A stretch of DNA of 64,000 nt, from NCBI RefSeq assembly GCF_009833495.1, contig NZ_WUWG01000001.1, forward strand, positions 248,001 through 312,000, given 5' to 3'. Shown one piece after another: positions 17,223 to 26,456 of the stretch. The translations under genes were made by a program, and so were the position numbers. The notes beneath the pieces are model-generated. The model ran no database searches. It was given only the letters and a program-made list of their open reading frames with translations, and was not told the origin of the DNA. Origin of the DNA: Oceanomicrobium pacificus. GTDB lineage: Bacteria > Pseudomonadota > Alphaproteobacteria > Rhodobacterales > Rhodobacteraceae. The first letter of the stretch is position 1. Each line of letters opens with the position of its first letter.

Positions 17223-17957
17223 TCACCACCAGCCGGTGCGGTCGCGCCAGTGCAGGGCGCGGAATCGGGCGAAGACACTGTCCACCTCCTGCAGGCGGGC
17301 GAACATGGTCTGCACGATAGCTGTCGGACTGTGTCCGGCCGGCAGCGCGTCGATCCGCCAGCGCAGGTTGCGCAGCGTGTCATCCGTGCCGACGGTAAAG
17401 ACCGACAGGCCGTCGGGCAGCGGCACCAGTTCGGTTTGCAGATGCTCCACCCGCGCAGGGTCGACCTCTGCATCCGCCCCGTGGGTCAGGTAGCGCTCGC
17501 TCTCGGCCATTTTCACGGTGTTGACGAGGACCGACCCGGTGAGCGCGATGCTCCGGTCCAAGGGATCGGTCGCATGATCCGCAAATGTGTCGGTGGCCGA
17601 GACGAGCCAGCGCAGGTTGAGGCTGTCACACAGGAAATCCGTTTCGGCCGCCCAGAGCGCCTCGAACCGCGCCACATTGCCGGCCAGATCCGCGCCGCGC
17701 CGGATCAGCACGATCAGGCGCGCATGTTCATATTCCAGTTCGGACCGGCCGGAAAACTCGCGCCGAAGATTGTCCAGATGTTCGCGCAGATCCTTGACCG
17801 ATCCACGGGTCTGGGCGGGAGCGCCGGCCTCCACGATCTTGTGCTTCAGTTCGGCAAAATCACCCTCCGGCACGGCCACGCCGGCCGCGCCGCGGCGGCG
17901 GCGATGCTGGTTGAGCGAGAAGAACTGCTCGAAACGGCTTTTGCGGCGTCTGGCCAT
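17223..17957 (-). CDS. Conserved protein of unknown function
   Basis: A 244-residue soluble protein, basic at the N-terminus (MARRRKSRFEQFF) and rich in Arg/Asp/Leu helices later. There is no signal peptide, membrane helix or recognisable catalytic motif. The central part (LREHLDNLRREF, EYEHARLIVLIRR) suggests helical bundles. The ATG at 17957 is used; the frame extends to 17996, but that stretch forms part of a GC hairpin. Nothing in the neighbourhood indicates a role. Confidence 0.6.
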   Translation of the reverse strand: MARRRKSRFEQFFSLNQHRRRRGAAGVAVPEGDFAELKHKIVEAGAPAQTRGSVKDLREHLDNLRREFSGRSELEYEHARLIVLIRRGADLAGNVARFEALWAAETDFLCDSLNLRWLVSATDTFADHATDPLDRSIALTGSVLVNTVKMAESERYLTHGADAEVDPARVEHLQTELVPLPDGLSVFTVGTDDTLRNLRWRIDALPAGHSPTAIVQTMFARLQEVDSVFARFRALHWRDRTGWW

Positions 17958-18025
17958 CCCTGCTCCCGATCGAGGGGGCCGGACGGCCCCTGACATGACG
18001 GGCGGAGCCTGTCACGAAGCCGCCC

Positions 18026-18041
18026 GCCCCGCAAGCGGGGC
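18026..18041 (-). terminator. Possible terminator hairpin after oppF
   Basis: A perfect 7-pair stem GCCCCGC/GCGGGGC with an AA loop starts 10 bases past the oppF stop. A second stem (GGGGCC, loop GGAC, GGCCCC) lies at 17975-17990. Neither has a clear T-run on the minus strand, so termination is only possible, not shown. Confidence 0.4.
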
Positions 18042-18050
18042 AGACCGGTG

Positions 18051-19028
18051 TCAGTCGGGATAGTGGCAGGCCACCTGATGCCCCTCTTCGGGGCCTTCCA
18101 ACTCGGGGCGCACCTCTGCGCAATGGGCCTGAGCCTTGCGGCAGCGCGTCCGGAAGACGCAGCCCGACGGCGGATCGAGCGGCGAGGGCAGGTCGCCCGC
18201 CAGCAGTTCCGGCTCCTGCGTCCGGTGCGGATCGGGGATCGGCACGGCCGAGATCAGCGCCTGCGTGTAGGGGTGCCGCGGGTTTGCATAGATCTCCGCC
18301 GCCGGCGCCACTTCCGCCGCGCGGCCGAGATAGAGCACCATCACCCGGTCGGAGATATGTTTCACCACCGACAGGTCATGCGCGATGAAGATGAGCGACA
18401 GGCCCATTTCGGCCTGCAGGTCCTTCAACAGGTTCACCACCTGCGCCTGGATCGACACATCGAGAGCGGAAACCGGCTCATCACAGATGATGAGTTTCGG
18501 CCGCAGCACGAGTGCGCGGGCGATCCCGATGCGCTGGCACTGGCCGCCGGAAAACTCGTGCGGATACCGGTTCACGAGGTTCGGCAGCAGACCCACCTTT
18601 TCCATCATCTCGCGCACGCGGGCTTGTGCTTCGGCCTTCGGCGTCTTGGGGAAATGGGTCAGCAGCGGTTCGGCGATGATCTCGCCGATGGTCATGCGCG
18701 GATTGAGCGAGGCCAGCGGATCCTGAAAGATCATCTGGAAGCTCTTGCGCACGTCCTGCAGCTCGCGCTTGCCCATGCCGAGCACGTCGCGGCCGAACAT
18801 CACCACGGTGCCGTCGGCGGCCGGGATCATCCGGATGACGGCGCGCGCCAGCGTGGACTTGCCGCAACCGCTTTCGCCCACGATGCCCAGCGTCTCGCCG
18901 GGGAAGAGCTTGAAATCGACCCCGTCGACGGCCTTCAGCTTGCGCGACTTGGTCCAGGGCATGGCGCCCGAGGGGCGGATATCGAAGTGAACCTTCAGGT
19001 TCTTCACATCGAGAATGGGCTCGCTCAT
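18051..19028 (-). CDS. oppF: Oligopeptide ABC transporter ATPase OppF
   Basis: A 325-residue ABC ATPase. Walker A is GESGCGKST (near residue 52), the signature is FSGGQCQRIGIARAL, and Walker B is LIICDEPVSALDVS. The C-terminal oligopeptide extension (GCVFRTRCRKAQAHCAE) is the cysteine-containing OppD/F tail. It powers peptide import with OppD. The signature has C in place of the usual R or Q (GGQCQR), a minor variation. It overlaps oppD by ATGA and is the last gene of oppABCDF. Confidence 0.93.
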   Translation of the reverse strand: MSEPILDVKNLKVHFDIRPSGAMPWTKSRKLKAVDGVDFKLFPGETLGIVGESGCGKSTLARAVIRMIPAADGTVVMFGRDVLGMGKRELQDVRKSFQMIFQDPLASLNPRMTIGEIIAEPLLTHFPKTPKAEAQARVREMMEKVGLLPNLVNRYPHEFSGGQCQRIGIARALVLRPKLIICDEPVSALDVSIQAQVVNLLKDLQAEMGLSLIFIAHDLSVVKHISDRVMVLYLGRAAEVAPAAEIYANPRHPYTQALISAVPIPDPHRTQEPELLAGDLPSPLDPPSGCVFRTRCRKAQAHCAEVRPELEGPEEGHQVACHYPD

Positions 19029-20011
19029 GCCGGCGCCTCCTCGGTCACAAGTTCATCGACCGGCCGGTGGCAGGCCCGTTTCACGGTCGGGCTGGCCTGA
19101 ACCAGTTCCGGCAGTTCCACCGAACAGCGCTCGCGGGCGAAGCCGCAGCGCGGGCAGAAGGGGCAGCCCGTCATGTCGGACATCATGTTGGGCGGGTTGC
19201 CCGGAATGGCGTTCAGCTGCTCGGTCTCGATGTCGAGCCGCGGGATCGCCTGCAGCAGACCGCGCGTGTAGGGATGCGTCGGCGCGTCGAATATTTCCAC
19301 CGTCGGGGCATATTCCATGACCCGGCCGCCATACATGACCATCGTGTCACGGCAGAAATCGGCGACCACGCCCAGATCATGGGTGATCAGGATGATGGCG
19401 GTGCCGAATTCCTTCTGGATCTCGTCAAGCAGCGTCATGATCTGCGCCTGCACCGTCACGTCGAGCGCGGTGGTCGGCTCGTCGGCGATCAGCAGTTTCG
19501 GGCGGCACAGGAGCGCCATCGCGATCATGATGCGCTGGCGCATGCCGCCGGAACATTCATGCGGATACATGTTGAGCCGGTTCTTCGCGTCCGGGATCTT
19601 CACCGCTTCGAGCATGGCAAGGCTTTCCGCCAGCGCGGCCTTTTTCGACATGCCCTTGTGGACCATCAGCACCTCGGCCAGCTGGTCGGAGATGCGGACA
19701 TAGGGGTTCAGGCTCGTCATCGGGTCCTGGAAGATCATCGCGATCTCCTCGGCCCGGATGCGGTTCAGCTGCTTGTCCGGCTGGTTGAGGATTTCCTGCC
19801 CGTTATAGGTCACCGACCCCGAGGCGCGGCCATTGTTGGCCAGCAGCCCCATGATCGAGAAAACGGTTTGGCTCTTGCCGGAACCGGATTCGCCCACGAT
19901 CGCGAGCGTATCGCCCTTGTCGAGCGAGAAATCCACGCCCGACACGGCGTGCACCGTGCCGTCCTTGGTGTCAAACTCGACCGAGAGGTCCTTGACGTCG
20001 AGAAGTGCCAT
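19025..20011 (-). CDS. oppD: Oligopeptide ABC transporter ATPase OppD
   Basis: A 328-residue ABC ATPase with Walker A GESGSGKSQ, signature CSGGMRQRIMIAMAL, Walker B LLIADEPTTALDVT, and the OppD-specific C-terminal region CPFCPRCGFARERC, which in characterised peptide transporters binds an iron-sulfur cluster. It pairs with OppF. It follows oppC by 9 bases and overlaps oppF by 4. Walker A ends in Q rather than T, which is normal for OppD. Confidence 0.94.
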   Translation of the reverse strand: MALLDVKDLSVEFDTKDGTVHAVSGVDFSLDKGDTLAIVGESGSGKSQTVFSIMGLLANNGRASGSVTYNGQEILNQPDKQLNRIRAEEIAMIFQDPMTSLNPYVRISDQLAEVLMVHKGMSKKAALAESLAMLEAVKIPDAKNRLNMYPHECSGGMRQRIMIAMALLCRPKLLIADEPTTALDVTVQAQIMTLLDEIQKEFGTAIILITHDLGVVADFCRDTMVMYGGRVMEYAPTVEIFDAPTHPYTRGLLQAIPRLDIETEQLNAIPGNPPNMMSDMTGCPFCPRCGFARERCSVELPELVQASPTVKRACHRPVDELVTEEAPA

Positions 20012-20020
20012 GGCCCTGCC

Positions 20021-20950
20021 CTACCTGTCTTTCGGGTCCAGCGCGTCGCGCAGACCGTCACCGATGAAGAAGAATGAAAAGAGCGTCACGACGAAGAAGA
20101 AGAGCGGGAAGCCCAACTGCCAGATCGTGCCATATTGCATCGTGCCTGCGCCTTCGGAGATCAGCGCGCCCCAGGACGTGTTGGGCTCCTGCACGCCAAG
20201 GCCGAGGAAGGAGATGAAGCTCTCGGTCAGGATCATCAGCGGCACCAGAAGCGTCGCATAGACCGCCACCACGCCGAGCAGGTTCGGGATGATGTGCCGC
20301 CGGATGATGGTGAAGGACGAGACGCCGGTCGCGAGTGCAGCCTCGACGAACTCCTTGTTCTTGATGGTCAGCGTCTGGCCCCGCACGATGCGGCTCATGT
20401 CGAGCCAGGAAATCAGCCCGATCCCGATGAAAAGCAGCGAGATCGACCGGCCGAAAATGACCAAGAGCAGGATCAGCACGAACATGTAGGGAATCGACAT
20501 CAGGATATCGACGGTGCGCATCATCGCGCCGTCGAGCCGGCCACCGAAATAGCCCGCGGTCGCGCCGTAGAGCGTGCCCACGACGACCGAAATCGACGCG
20601 CCCACGATGCCCACCATGAGCGAGATCTGCGTGCCCTGAATGACCCGCGAATAGAGATCGCGGCCCAGATCGTCGACGCCGAAATAATGGCCATTGGCGA
20701 TCGAGGGCGCGCCCATGGTCGCGGCATTGCCGATGATCGCCCAGTCGATCTCCTCGTTCGACCAGACGGCGAAATAGGGGCCGATGATCGCGAAGAGCAC
20801 GACGAGCGTCAGGCAGATCAACCCGCCCACGGCCGCCTTGTTGTGGAAGAAGCGCTGCCGGGCATCCTGCCACAGCGAGCGACCCTTGACCTCGTCCATC
20901 TGGGCGAGATTGTCGGCCAGATCGGCCATCTTTGTCTGATCAATAACCAT
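20021..20950 (-). CDS. oppC: Oligopeptide ABC transporter permease OppC
   Basis: A 309-residue membrane permease of the DppC/OppC type. A cytoplasmic N-terminal helix is followed by about six membrane segments and the EAA loop in EFVEAALATGVSSFTIIRRHIIPN. The N-terminal region (SLWQDARQRFFHNKAAVGG) is the family's conserved lead-in. The start ATG at 20950 is taken. It lies 12 bases downstream of oppB. Confidence 0.93.
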   Translation of the reverse strand: MVIDQTKMADLADNLAQMDEVKGRSLWQDARQRFFHNKAAVGGLICLTLVVLFAIIGPYFAVWSNEEIDWAIIGNAATMGAPSIANGHYFGVDDLGRDLYSRVIQGTQISLMVGIVGASISVVVGTLYGATAGYFGGRLDGAMMRTVDILMSIPYMFVLILLLVIFGRSISLLFIGIGLISWLDMSRIVRGQTLTIKNKEFVEAALATGVSSFTIIRRHIIPNLLGVVAVYATLLVPLMILTESFISFLGLGVQEPNTSWGALISEGAGTMQYGTIWQLGFPLFFFVVTLFSFFFIGDGLRDALDPKDR

Positions 20951-20962
20951 GGTCTGCCTCCC

Positions 20963-21886
20963 TCAGTAGCGGATCTTGGGGTCGATCCAGGCGTAGAGGA
21001 TGTCGACAAGCGTGTTGAAGCTGATGGTCAGCACCCCGGTCAGGATGGTGATGCCCATGATGGTGGAATAATCGCGGTTCAGCGCCGAGTTGACGAAGAG
21101 TTGCCCGATCCCGCCGGTGGAGAAATAGACGTCGATGATGACCGACCCGGTGATCATCGCGACGAAGGCCGGCCCGAGATAGGAGATGACCGGCAGCAGC
21201 GAGGGTTTCAGCGCGTGGCCGAGAATGATCTTGCGCGACGGCAGGCCCTTGGCCTTGGCGGTGCGGATGAAGTTCGAGCGCAGTACCTCAAGCATGGAGG
21301 AGCGCGTGATGCGCGCAATCGACGCCATGTAGGAGGTCGCCAGCGCGATCACCGGCAGGATGATGAACTGGATCTGCCCGCCTTCCCAGCCACCGCCCGG
21401 CAGCCATCCGAGATAGAGCGTGAAGACAAGCACCAGCAGCGGGGCCATGACGAAGTTCGGCAGCACCTGCGCGCCGATCGACACGCCGACGGCGAAATAG
21501 TCGAGCCATGTGTTCTGGCGGAGCGCCGCGACGGCGCCCAGCGTCACGCCCGAGACAACGGCGACCACGAAGGCGATCGAGCCGTAGGTCAGCGTCACCG
21601 GGAACCCTTGGGCGATGATGTCATTGACCGACCGGTCCTTGTAGCGGAAGGACGGGCCGAAATCGAATTGTGTCACGATTCCGATGACATAGTCATACAT
21701 CTGCTTCCACAACGGTTGGTCGAGACCGTATTTCGCCTCGATATTCGCCATGACTTCCGGGGGAAGCGGGCGCTCGGAGGTGAAGGGTCCGCCCGGAGCG
21801 GAATGCATCAGAAGAAACGAGAATATGATCAGCACCAGGATCGTGGGGATAGCCACGAGCACCCGGCGCAGGATGAAATTCAACAT
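20963..21886 (-). CDS. oppB: Oligopeptide ABC transporter permease OppB
   Basis: A 307-residue permease with the OppB/DppB N-terminus (MLNFILRRVLVAIPTILVLIIFSF), the GPF-region and the EAA loop FIRTAKAKGLPSRKIILGHALKPS before the last two helices. It forms the membrane channel with OppC. A perfect 12-pair hairpin lies in the 76-base space between oppA and this gene. Confidence 0.94.
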   Translation of the reverse strand: MLNFILRRVLVAIPTILVLIIFSFLLMHSAPGGPFTSERPLPPEVMANIEAKYGLDQPLWKQMYDYVIGIVTQFDFGPSFRYKDRSVNDIIAQGFPVTLTYGSIAFVVAVVSGVTLGAVAALRQNTWLDYFAVGVSIGAQVLPNFVMAPLLVLVFTLYLGWLPGGGWEGGQIQFIILPVIALATSYMASIARITRSSMLEVLRSNFIRTAKAKGLPSRKIILGHALKPSLLPVISYLGPAFVAMITGSVIIDVYFSTGGIGQLFVNSALNRDYSTIMGITILTGVLTISFNTLVDILYAWIDPKIRY

Positions 21887-21914
21887 CGGATCGAGCCTTG
21901 CCTAATAGCAAACG

Positions 21915-21943
21915 GGGCACCGCGCCGTCGCGGCGCGGTGCCC
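21915..21943 (-). promoter_or_regulatory. Intercistronic hairpin oppA/oppB
   Basis: A perfect 12-pair stem, GGGCACCGCGCC with GGCGCGGTGCCC, has a 5-base loop and starts 19 bases downstream of the oppA stop. There is no T-run on the minus strand. It can protect the oppA part of the mRNA from 3' exonucleases and thus favour binding protein over permease. Confidence 0.75.
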
Positions 21944-21962
21944 TCTGGGTCAGGGTCGCGGA

Positions 21963-23591
21963 TTATTCGGCGACCTTGTACAGGTTCTTGGAGTACCAGT
22001 TCTGCTCCACATTGTTGATCGGCCAGTTTTTCAGCTGGTCGTTCAGCATGTAGACGCCGGCATAGTGGTAGACCGGGATAACAGGCATTTCTTCAGCCAG
22101 GGTCATTTCGACCTGGGTGTAGTTCTCCTGCGGGTTCTCCGCGGTGCGCGCGCCGGTCATCAGCTCGTCGACGGTCGCGTTGGAGTATTTGCCGTCATTG
22201 TAGCCGGAGGGCGAGGTCACGAGGTCGAGGAAGGTCGACGCTTCGTTATAGTCACCGCACCATGCGCCACGGGCCAGTTCGAAGTCCTGCTTGCCGCGCA
22301 CGTCGAGGAAGGTCTTCCACTCCATGTTGTTGAGCGTGGCTTCGACGCCGAGCTTCTGCTTCCACATCTGGGACATGACCGTGGCGATCTTCTTGTGTGC
22401 CTCGGACGTGTTGTAGAGCATGTCGAAGGAGAGCGGGTTGTCCGGACCGTAGCCGGCTTCTGCCAGCAGTTCCTTGGCCTTCTCGTCACGCTCGGCCTGG
22501 CTCCAGTTGGCATAATCGACTTCCGGCACTTCGAAGCCGGCGGTCGCGCCCGGGGTGAAGGTGTAGGCCGGGAACTGGCCGCCCTGCAGCACGTTTTCCA
22601 CGATCACGTTGCGGTCCACGGCATAGGCGAGCGCCTTGCGGACGCGGACGTCTTTGAACGCTTCGGGGCCACCGTCGGACAGGTTGAACGTGTAGTAGTA
22701 GTTGCACAGACGCGGGAAGTTGATCGCTTCGTCCGGGTTCTCTTCCTTCAGGCGCGGGAACTGGCCTGCGGGCACTTCTGTGCGGTCCAGTTCGCCGGCC
22801 ATGTAGCGGGTCAGCGCCTGGTTCTCGTCGTTGATGACAACGGCCACGACCTTGTCGAGGATCGTGTTCTCATTGTCCCAGTACATCTCGTTGCGCTCAC
22901 GCACCGAACGTTCGTTCAGCACATGCTCGGTCAGGATGTAGGCACCGTTCGACACGATGTTGCCCGGCTTGGTCCAGTCGGCACCATGTTCCGCGATCAC
23001 CGCTTCGGGCGACGGGAAGGTGGTGGAATGGGTGACCATCTGCGGGAAGTAGGGCAGCGGCTGAGACAGGGTCACCTCGAGGGTGAGGTCGTCCACGGCC
23101 TTCACGCCCAGTTCGTCGACCGGCTTCTCACCGGCGATGATGTCCGCGCCGTTGGCGATCGACATCAGTTCCATATACCACGCATAGGGGGACGCGGTTT
23201 CAGGGTTCACCGCACGTTTCCAGGCGAAGACGAAATCATTCGCGGTCACCGGCTCGCCGTTCGACCATTTCGCATTGTCGCGCAGCTTGAACGTGTAGGT
23301 CAGCTTGTCATCGGACACTTCGTGGCTGAGCGCCACACCCGGCACGAGATTGCCGTCTTCGTCCTGGTTGTAGAGACCTTCGAACAGGTCGCGCACGATC
23401 TCGGCGCCGGACACGTCTTCGACGATCTGCGGGTCGACCGAGCTGTGCTCGTCGAGCACGCGATAGGTGAAGGTCTGGTCGTCTGCCAGGGCTTCGCCGG
23501 TGGTGGGGTGGGTGCCGGCGGCCAGAACCGGACCGGACAGGAAGGATGCCGCGAGCAGGGCTGCAGTCATCTTGGTGGTTGCGTAACGCAT
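21963..23591 (-). CDS. oppA: Periplasmic oligopeptide-binding protein OppA
   Basis: A 542-residue solute-binding protein (SBP_bac_5). It starts with a signal peptide (hydrophobic core then a VLAAG site near residue 24) and has the family signatures DDLTLEVTLSQPLPYFPQMV, GAYILTEHVLNERSVRERN and KKIATVMSQMWKQKLGVEA. It captures oligopeptides for OppBCDF. A strong GAGGAGG ribosome site precedes the ATG. It is the first gene of the operon, with a 480-base upstream region. Confidence 0.94.
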   Translation of the reverse strand: MRYATTKMTAALLAASFLSGPVLAAGTHPTTGEALADDQTFTYRVLDEHSSVDPQIVEDVSGAEIVRDLFEGLYNQDEDGNLVPGVALSHEVSDDKLTYTFKLRDNAKWSNGEPVTANDFVFAWKRAVNPETASPYAWYMELMSIANGADIIAGEKPVDELGVKAVDDLTLEVTLSQPLPYFPQMVTHSTTFPSPEAVIAEHGADWTKPGNIVSNGAYILTEHVLNERSVRERNEMYWDNENTILDKVVAVVINDENQALTRYMAGELDRTEVPAGQFPRLKEENPDEAINFPRLCNYYYTFNLSDGGPEAFKDVRVRKALAYAVDRNVIVENVLQGGQFPAYTFTPGATAGFEVPEVDYANWSQAERDEKAKELLAEAGYGPDNPLSFDMLYNTSEAHKKIATVMSQMWKQKLGVEATLNNMEWKTFLDVRGKQDFELARGAWCGDYNEASTFLDLVTSPSGYNDGKYSNATVDELMTGARTAENPQENYTQVEMTLAEEMPVIPVYHYAGVYMLNDQLKNWPINNVEQNWYSKNLYKVAE

Positions 23592-24074
23592 GTGTGTTCC
23601 TCCTCTGAGAACAAGTGTCAGTCGAAGGGCAGCTATCTTGTTGTTTTGGGCACTGCCCGCCGAACGATGCGAAAACGTCTCACAGGTTCCGAGTCACTGC
23701 AACGGCCTTTTAAACATGGCCCAACGCGGCTTATGTCACGGAACTCGGTGGCAAATGAAACTTCCCAAAATCTGACGTCGCGTCACACGCAACAAAGTTA
23801 AAGGCGCCGAAATCGCAAGCTGCGGCGGGCAGAGAATCACCTCGTTGTCACCCTGCCTCCCGCCGGTCCGAACGGGGTGCTTATGCCCCGCCCCTGCCCC
23901 GTGCATGCCCCTTGCATGCCCGCTTGCGGCCCTTCATGTCCCCGGTCAGGCTAACCGGTCGCACCGTCCCGGACGCGGCCGGACGCGGCCGCTCGTCCCA
24001 TCCGCACGCGCGGGCTTTTCTTCCCGCGCCGCGCCTGCCACAAGAGGGCGACATAGGAACATGGAGTGGCCGAC
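23592..24074. other. Long divergent region between oppA and the acyl-CoA dehydrogenase gene
   Basis: About 480 bases with no supported gene. It must contain the oppA promoter and that of the dehydrogenase. One dyad, TGACG-TCG-CGTCA (23773-23785), and a direct repeat of GGACGCGGCC near 23971-23990 are visible. No regulator site can be assigned. The dehydrogenase-proximal part is GC-rich, the oppA-proximal part more balanced. Confidence 0.5.
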
Positions 24075-25247
24075 ATGCGCACCGCTTTCACCTGGGACGA
24101 CCCTTTCGCCCTCGACAGCCAGCTTTCCGAAGAGGAGCGGATGGTCCGGGATTCGGCGCGCAGCTTTGCCGACGCCCATCTTGCCCCGCGGGTGATCGAG
24201 GCGAACCGGTCGGGCACGTTCGACCCCGCCATCATGCGCGAATTCGGGGCGGCGGGCCTGCTCGGCCCGACCCTGCCCGAAGAATTCGGCGGCGCGGGCC
24301 TCAACCATGTCTGCTACGGGCTGGCAGCGCGCGAAGTGGAGCGGATCGACAGTGGCTACCGGTCGGCCATGTCGGTGCAGTCCTCGCTCGTGATGCACCC
24401 GATCCACGCCTATGGCAGCCCAGAGCAGCAGCAGAAATACCTGCCGAAGCTTGCAAGCGGCGAACTGATCGGATGTTTCGGCCTGACCGAGCCGGATCAC
24501 GGCTCCGATCCGGGCGGCATGAAGACCGTCGCCCGAGAAGTGCCGGGCGGATTTGAGCTGTCCGGCGCAAAGATGTGGATCACCAACGCGCCGATCGCGG
24601 ATATCGCAATCGTCTGGGCGAAGCTCGACGGGGCCATTCGCGGCTTCATTCTGGAACGTGGCATGTCCGGCCTGAGCTTCCCCGAGATCAAGGGCAAGAT
24701 GAGCCTGCGCGCCTCGATCACCGGCGAGATCGTTATGGATGGCGTGAAGGTTCCGGCCGAGAACCTGCTGCCCGGCGCGTCGGGTCTTGGCGGGCCGTTC
24801 GGCTGCCTCAACAAGGCACGCTATGGGATCAGCTGGGGCGCGCTCGGCGCGGCGGAGGCCTGCTGGCATCAGGCGCGGCAATATACGCTCGACCGCAAAC
24901 AGTTCGGCAAGCCGCTGGCGCAGACGCAGCTCGTGCAGCTGAAGCTTGCGGACATGATGACGGAGATCACGCTGGGGCTTCAGGGCTGCCTGCGCGTCGG
25001 ACGGATGCTCGACGAGGGCAACTGCCCGCCGGAAAACATCTCCCTTGTCAAACGCAACAGCTGCGGCAAGGCGCTGACCGTGGCGCGCAACGCCCGCGAC
25101 ATGCTCGGCGGCAACGGGATTTCCGACGAGTTCCACGTGATCCGCCACATGGTCAATCTGGAGACGGTCAACACTTACGAGGGCACGCATGACGTCCATG
25201 CGCTGATCCTCGGCCGCGCGCAGACGGGCCTTCAGGCGTTTTTCTGA
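24075..25247 (+). CDS. gcdH: Glutaryl-CoA dehydrogenase
   Basis: A 390-residue acyl-CoA dehydrogenase with FAD contacts in [13 protein letters not shown] and [12 protein letters not shown], and the C-terminal block [19 protein letters not shown] typical of glutaryl-CoA dehydrogenase. The catalytic glutamate is E369 in YEGTHD. It oxidises and decarboxylates glutaryl-CoA to crotonyl-CoA in lysine/tryptophan and benzoate-type catabolism. GGAG lies 8 bases before the ATG at 24075. A GTG at 24066 in frame is the alternative. Its last 16 bases overlap the convergent regulator gene. Confidence 0.92.
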   Translation: MRTAFTWDDPFALDSQLSEEERMVRDSARSFADAHLAPRVIEANRSGTFDPAIMREFGAAGLLGPTLPEEFGGAGLNHVCYGLAAREVERIDSGYRSAMSVQSSLVMHPIHAYGSPEQQQKYLPKLASGELIGCFGLTEPDHGSDPGGMKTVAREVPGGFELSGAKMWITNAPIADIAIVWAKLDGAIRGFILERGMSGLSFPEIKGKMSLRASITGEIVMDGVKVPAENLLPGASGLGGPFGCLNKARYGISWGALGAAEACWHQARQYTLDRKQFGKPLAQTQLVQLKLADMMTEITLGLQGCLRVGRMLDEGNCPPENISLVKRNSCGKALTVARNARDMLGGNGISDEFHVIRHMVNLETVNTYEGTHDVHALILGRAQTGLQAFF

Positions 25248-26332
25248 CCGGGGCTCGGGCTGTCCGGCGGCAGGGCGGAATCGCGGATCACCAGATCGCC
25301 ATGCATCAGGACCGCGGTTGCATCCTGCGGCGCTGACGGCGCTTCCAGCCGGTCGAGCAGGAGCCCCATGGCGCGCTCGCCGATCTGGCGGCGCGGCTGC
25401 CGGATCGTGGTCAGTGCAGGGCTCGTGTTGCTGGCAAATGGGATATCGTCGAAACCGACGACGGAAAAACGTCCGGGCACATCATGCCCGCGGGCCGACA
25501 AAGCGGCCATGACCCCGATGGCGGTATCGTCATTGTAGCAGAAGAAGGCCGTGGGCAGCGTGTCGCGGATGAAGAGCCGTTCCACCGCAGCACGGCCGCT
25601 CTCGCTCGTCCCGTCACCGGCCAGCACCCACGGATCGGCGGCAGCCGTTGCATGATGCGCGGCAATGGCGGCGCGGAAGCCCGCCTCGCGCCGCTCGGAC
25701 TGGATGTCGCCTTCGGGACCGCGCACATGGGCGATCTGGCGGTGGCCCTGCGCGAGCAGATATTCCGTCGCCACGCGGGCAGCGGCGGCATCATCCACGC
25801 CGACATGCGGCACGCCGGGGTCGTTCAGCGGACGGGACACGGTCACCATCGGCGGGAAGTGCCGGGCGGGGCTCATCCCCCAGCCGGCGACCGGCAGATG
25901 TCCGGTGAGCAGGATCAGCCCGTCCGCCTGCCCCGTGGACAGGAAGCGCAGGTAGGTTTCCTCCAGCCCGCTATCGCCATCCGTGTTTCCGATCAGCACC
26001 GCATAGTCGCGCGCGGCGGCCGCCTTTTCCAACCCGATCAGGATGCCGGGAAAATTCGGGTCGCCGATGGAGGGCGCCAGCACCAGCACCATGCGCGAGC
26101 GTTTCATGCGCAGGTTCCGCGCCATGACATTGGTCGTGTAGCCGGTCCGCGCAATCGCGGCATGGACCTTTCGCCGCGTGCTCTCCGCCACCTTGTCAGG
26201 CGCATGGACCGCGCGGCTCACCGTTGCGATGGAGACCCCGGCGATGCGCGCAACATCCTCGATCGTCGCGGGTTTCGCGGCGTCGGGTGCGGGCGTCTCC
26301 CGGTCCTCGCTGTCTGCCATCTGCTCGGTCAT
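25232..26332 (-). CDS. LacI-family transcriptional regulator
   Basis: A 366-residue regulator with the LacI helix-turn-helix [20 protein letters not shown] at residues about 23-42 and the hinge helix [12 protein letters not shown], then a periplasmic-binding-protein-like sensor domain ending in [15 protein letters not shown]. The about 20 residues before the HTH are an acidic extension. It diverges from the ribose-type ABC operon, and two near-palindromic direct repeats lie between them. It likely represses that operon until its inducer binds. Confidence 0.92.
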   Translation of the reverse strand: MTEQMADSEDRETPAPDAAKPATIEDVARIAGVSIATVSRAVHAPDKVAESTRRKVHAAIARTGYTTNVMARNLRMKRSRMVLVLAPSIGDPNFPGILIGLEKAAAARDYAVLIGNTDGDSGLEETYLRFLSTGQADGLILLTGHLPVAGWGMSPARHFPPMVTVSRPLNDPGVPHVGVDDAAAARVATEYLLAQGHRQIAHVRGPEGDIQSERREAGFRAAIAAHHATAAADPWVLAGDGTSESGRAAVERLFIRDTLPTAFFCYNDDTAIGVMAALSARGHDVPGRFSVVGFDDIPFASNTSPALTTIRQPRRQIGERAMGLLLDRLEAPSAPQDATAVLMHGDLVIRDSALPPDSPSPGQKNA

Positions 26333-26373
26333 CCTTCCGAAGAAGACCCGAGAATAGCGCCGAAACCAACCGA

Positions 26374-26409
26374 ATGAAAAGGTTTACATGAAAGATGAAA
26401 AGGTTTACA
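26374..26409. promoter_or_regulatory. Paired LacI-type operator candidates
   Basis: ATGAAAAGGTTTACA occurs twice, at 26374-26388 and 26395-26409, 21 bases apart (two helical turns). Each copy is near-palindromic (TGnAAA...TTTnCA). The spacing and the place between a LacI gene and its probable target operon fit a tandem operator. An ATG in frame with the ABC gene (26388) falls within the repeats and is probably not a start. Confidence 0.7.
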
Positions 26410-26456
26410 GAATCAGAAAACCCGGCGGAAACAGCCGGGAGGACAGGGAGAAGACA

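Noticed and set aside
17975-17990. GGGGCC-GGAC-GGCCCC stem upstream of the unknown gene at 17957
   Set aside because: It has no T-run on either strand and lies where transcription of the minus-strand gene must begin, so it is not called as a terminator.
22065-23801. Plus-strand frame of 578 codons opposite oppA
   Set aside because: It is a shadow of the oppA coding strand; oppA itself has a signal peptide, family motifs and a strong ribosome site.
26388-26456. N-terminal extension of the ribose-type ATPase starting at the ATG at 26388
   Set aside because: The extension consists of operator repeats and spacer, and the ribosome site precedes the ATG at 26457.
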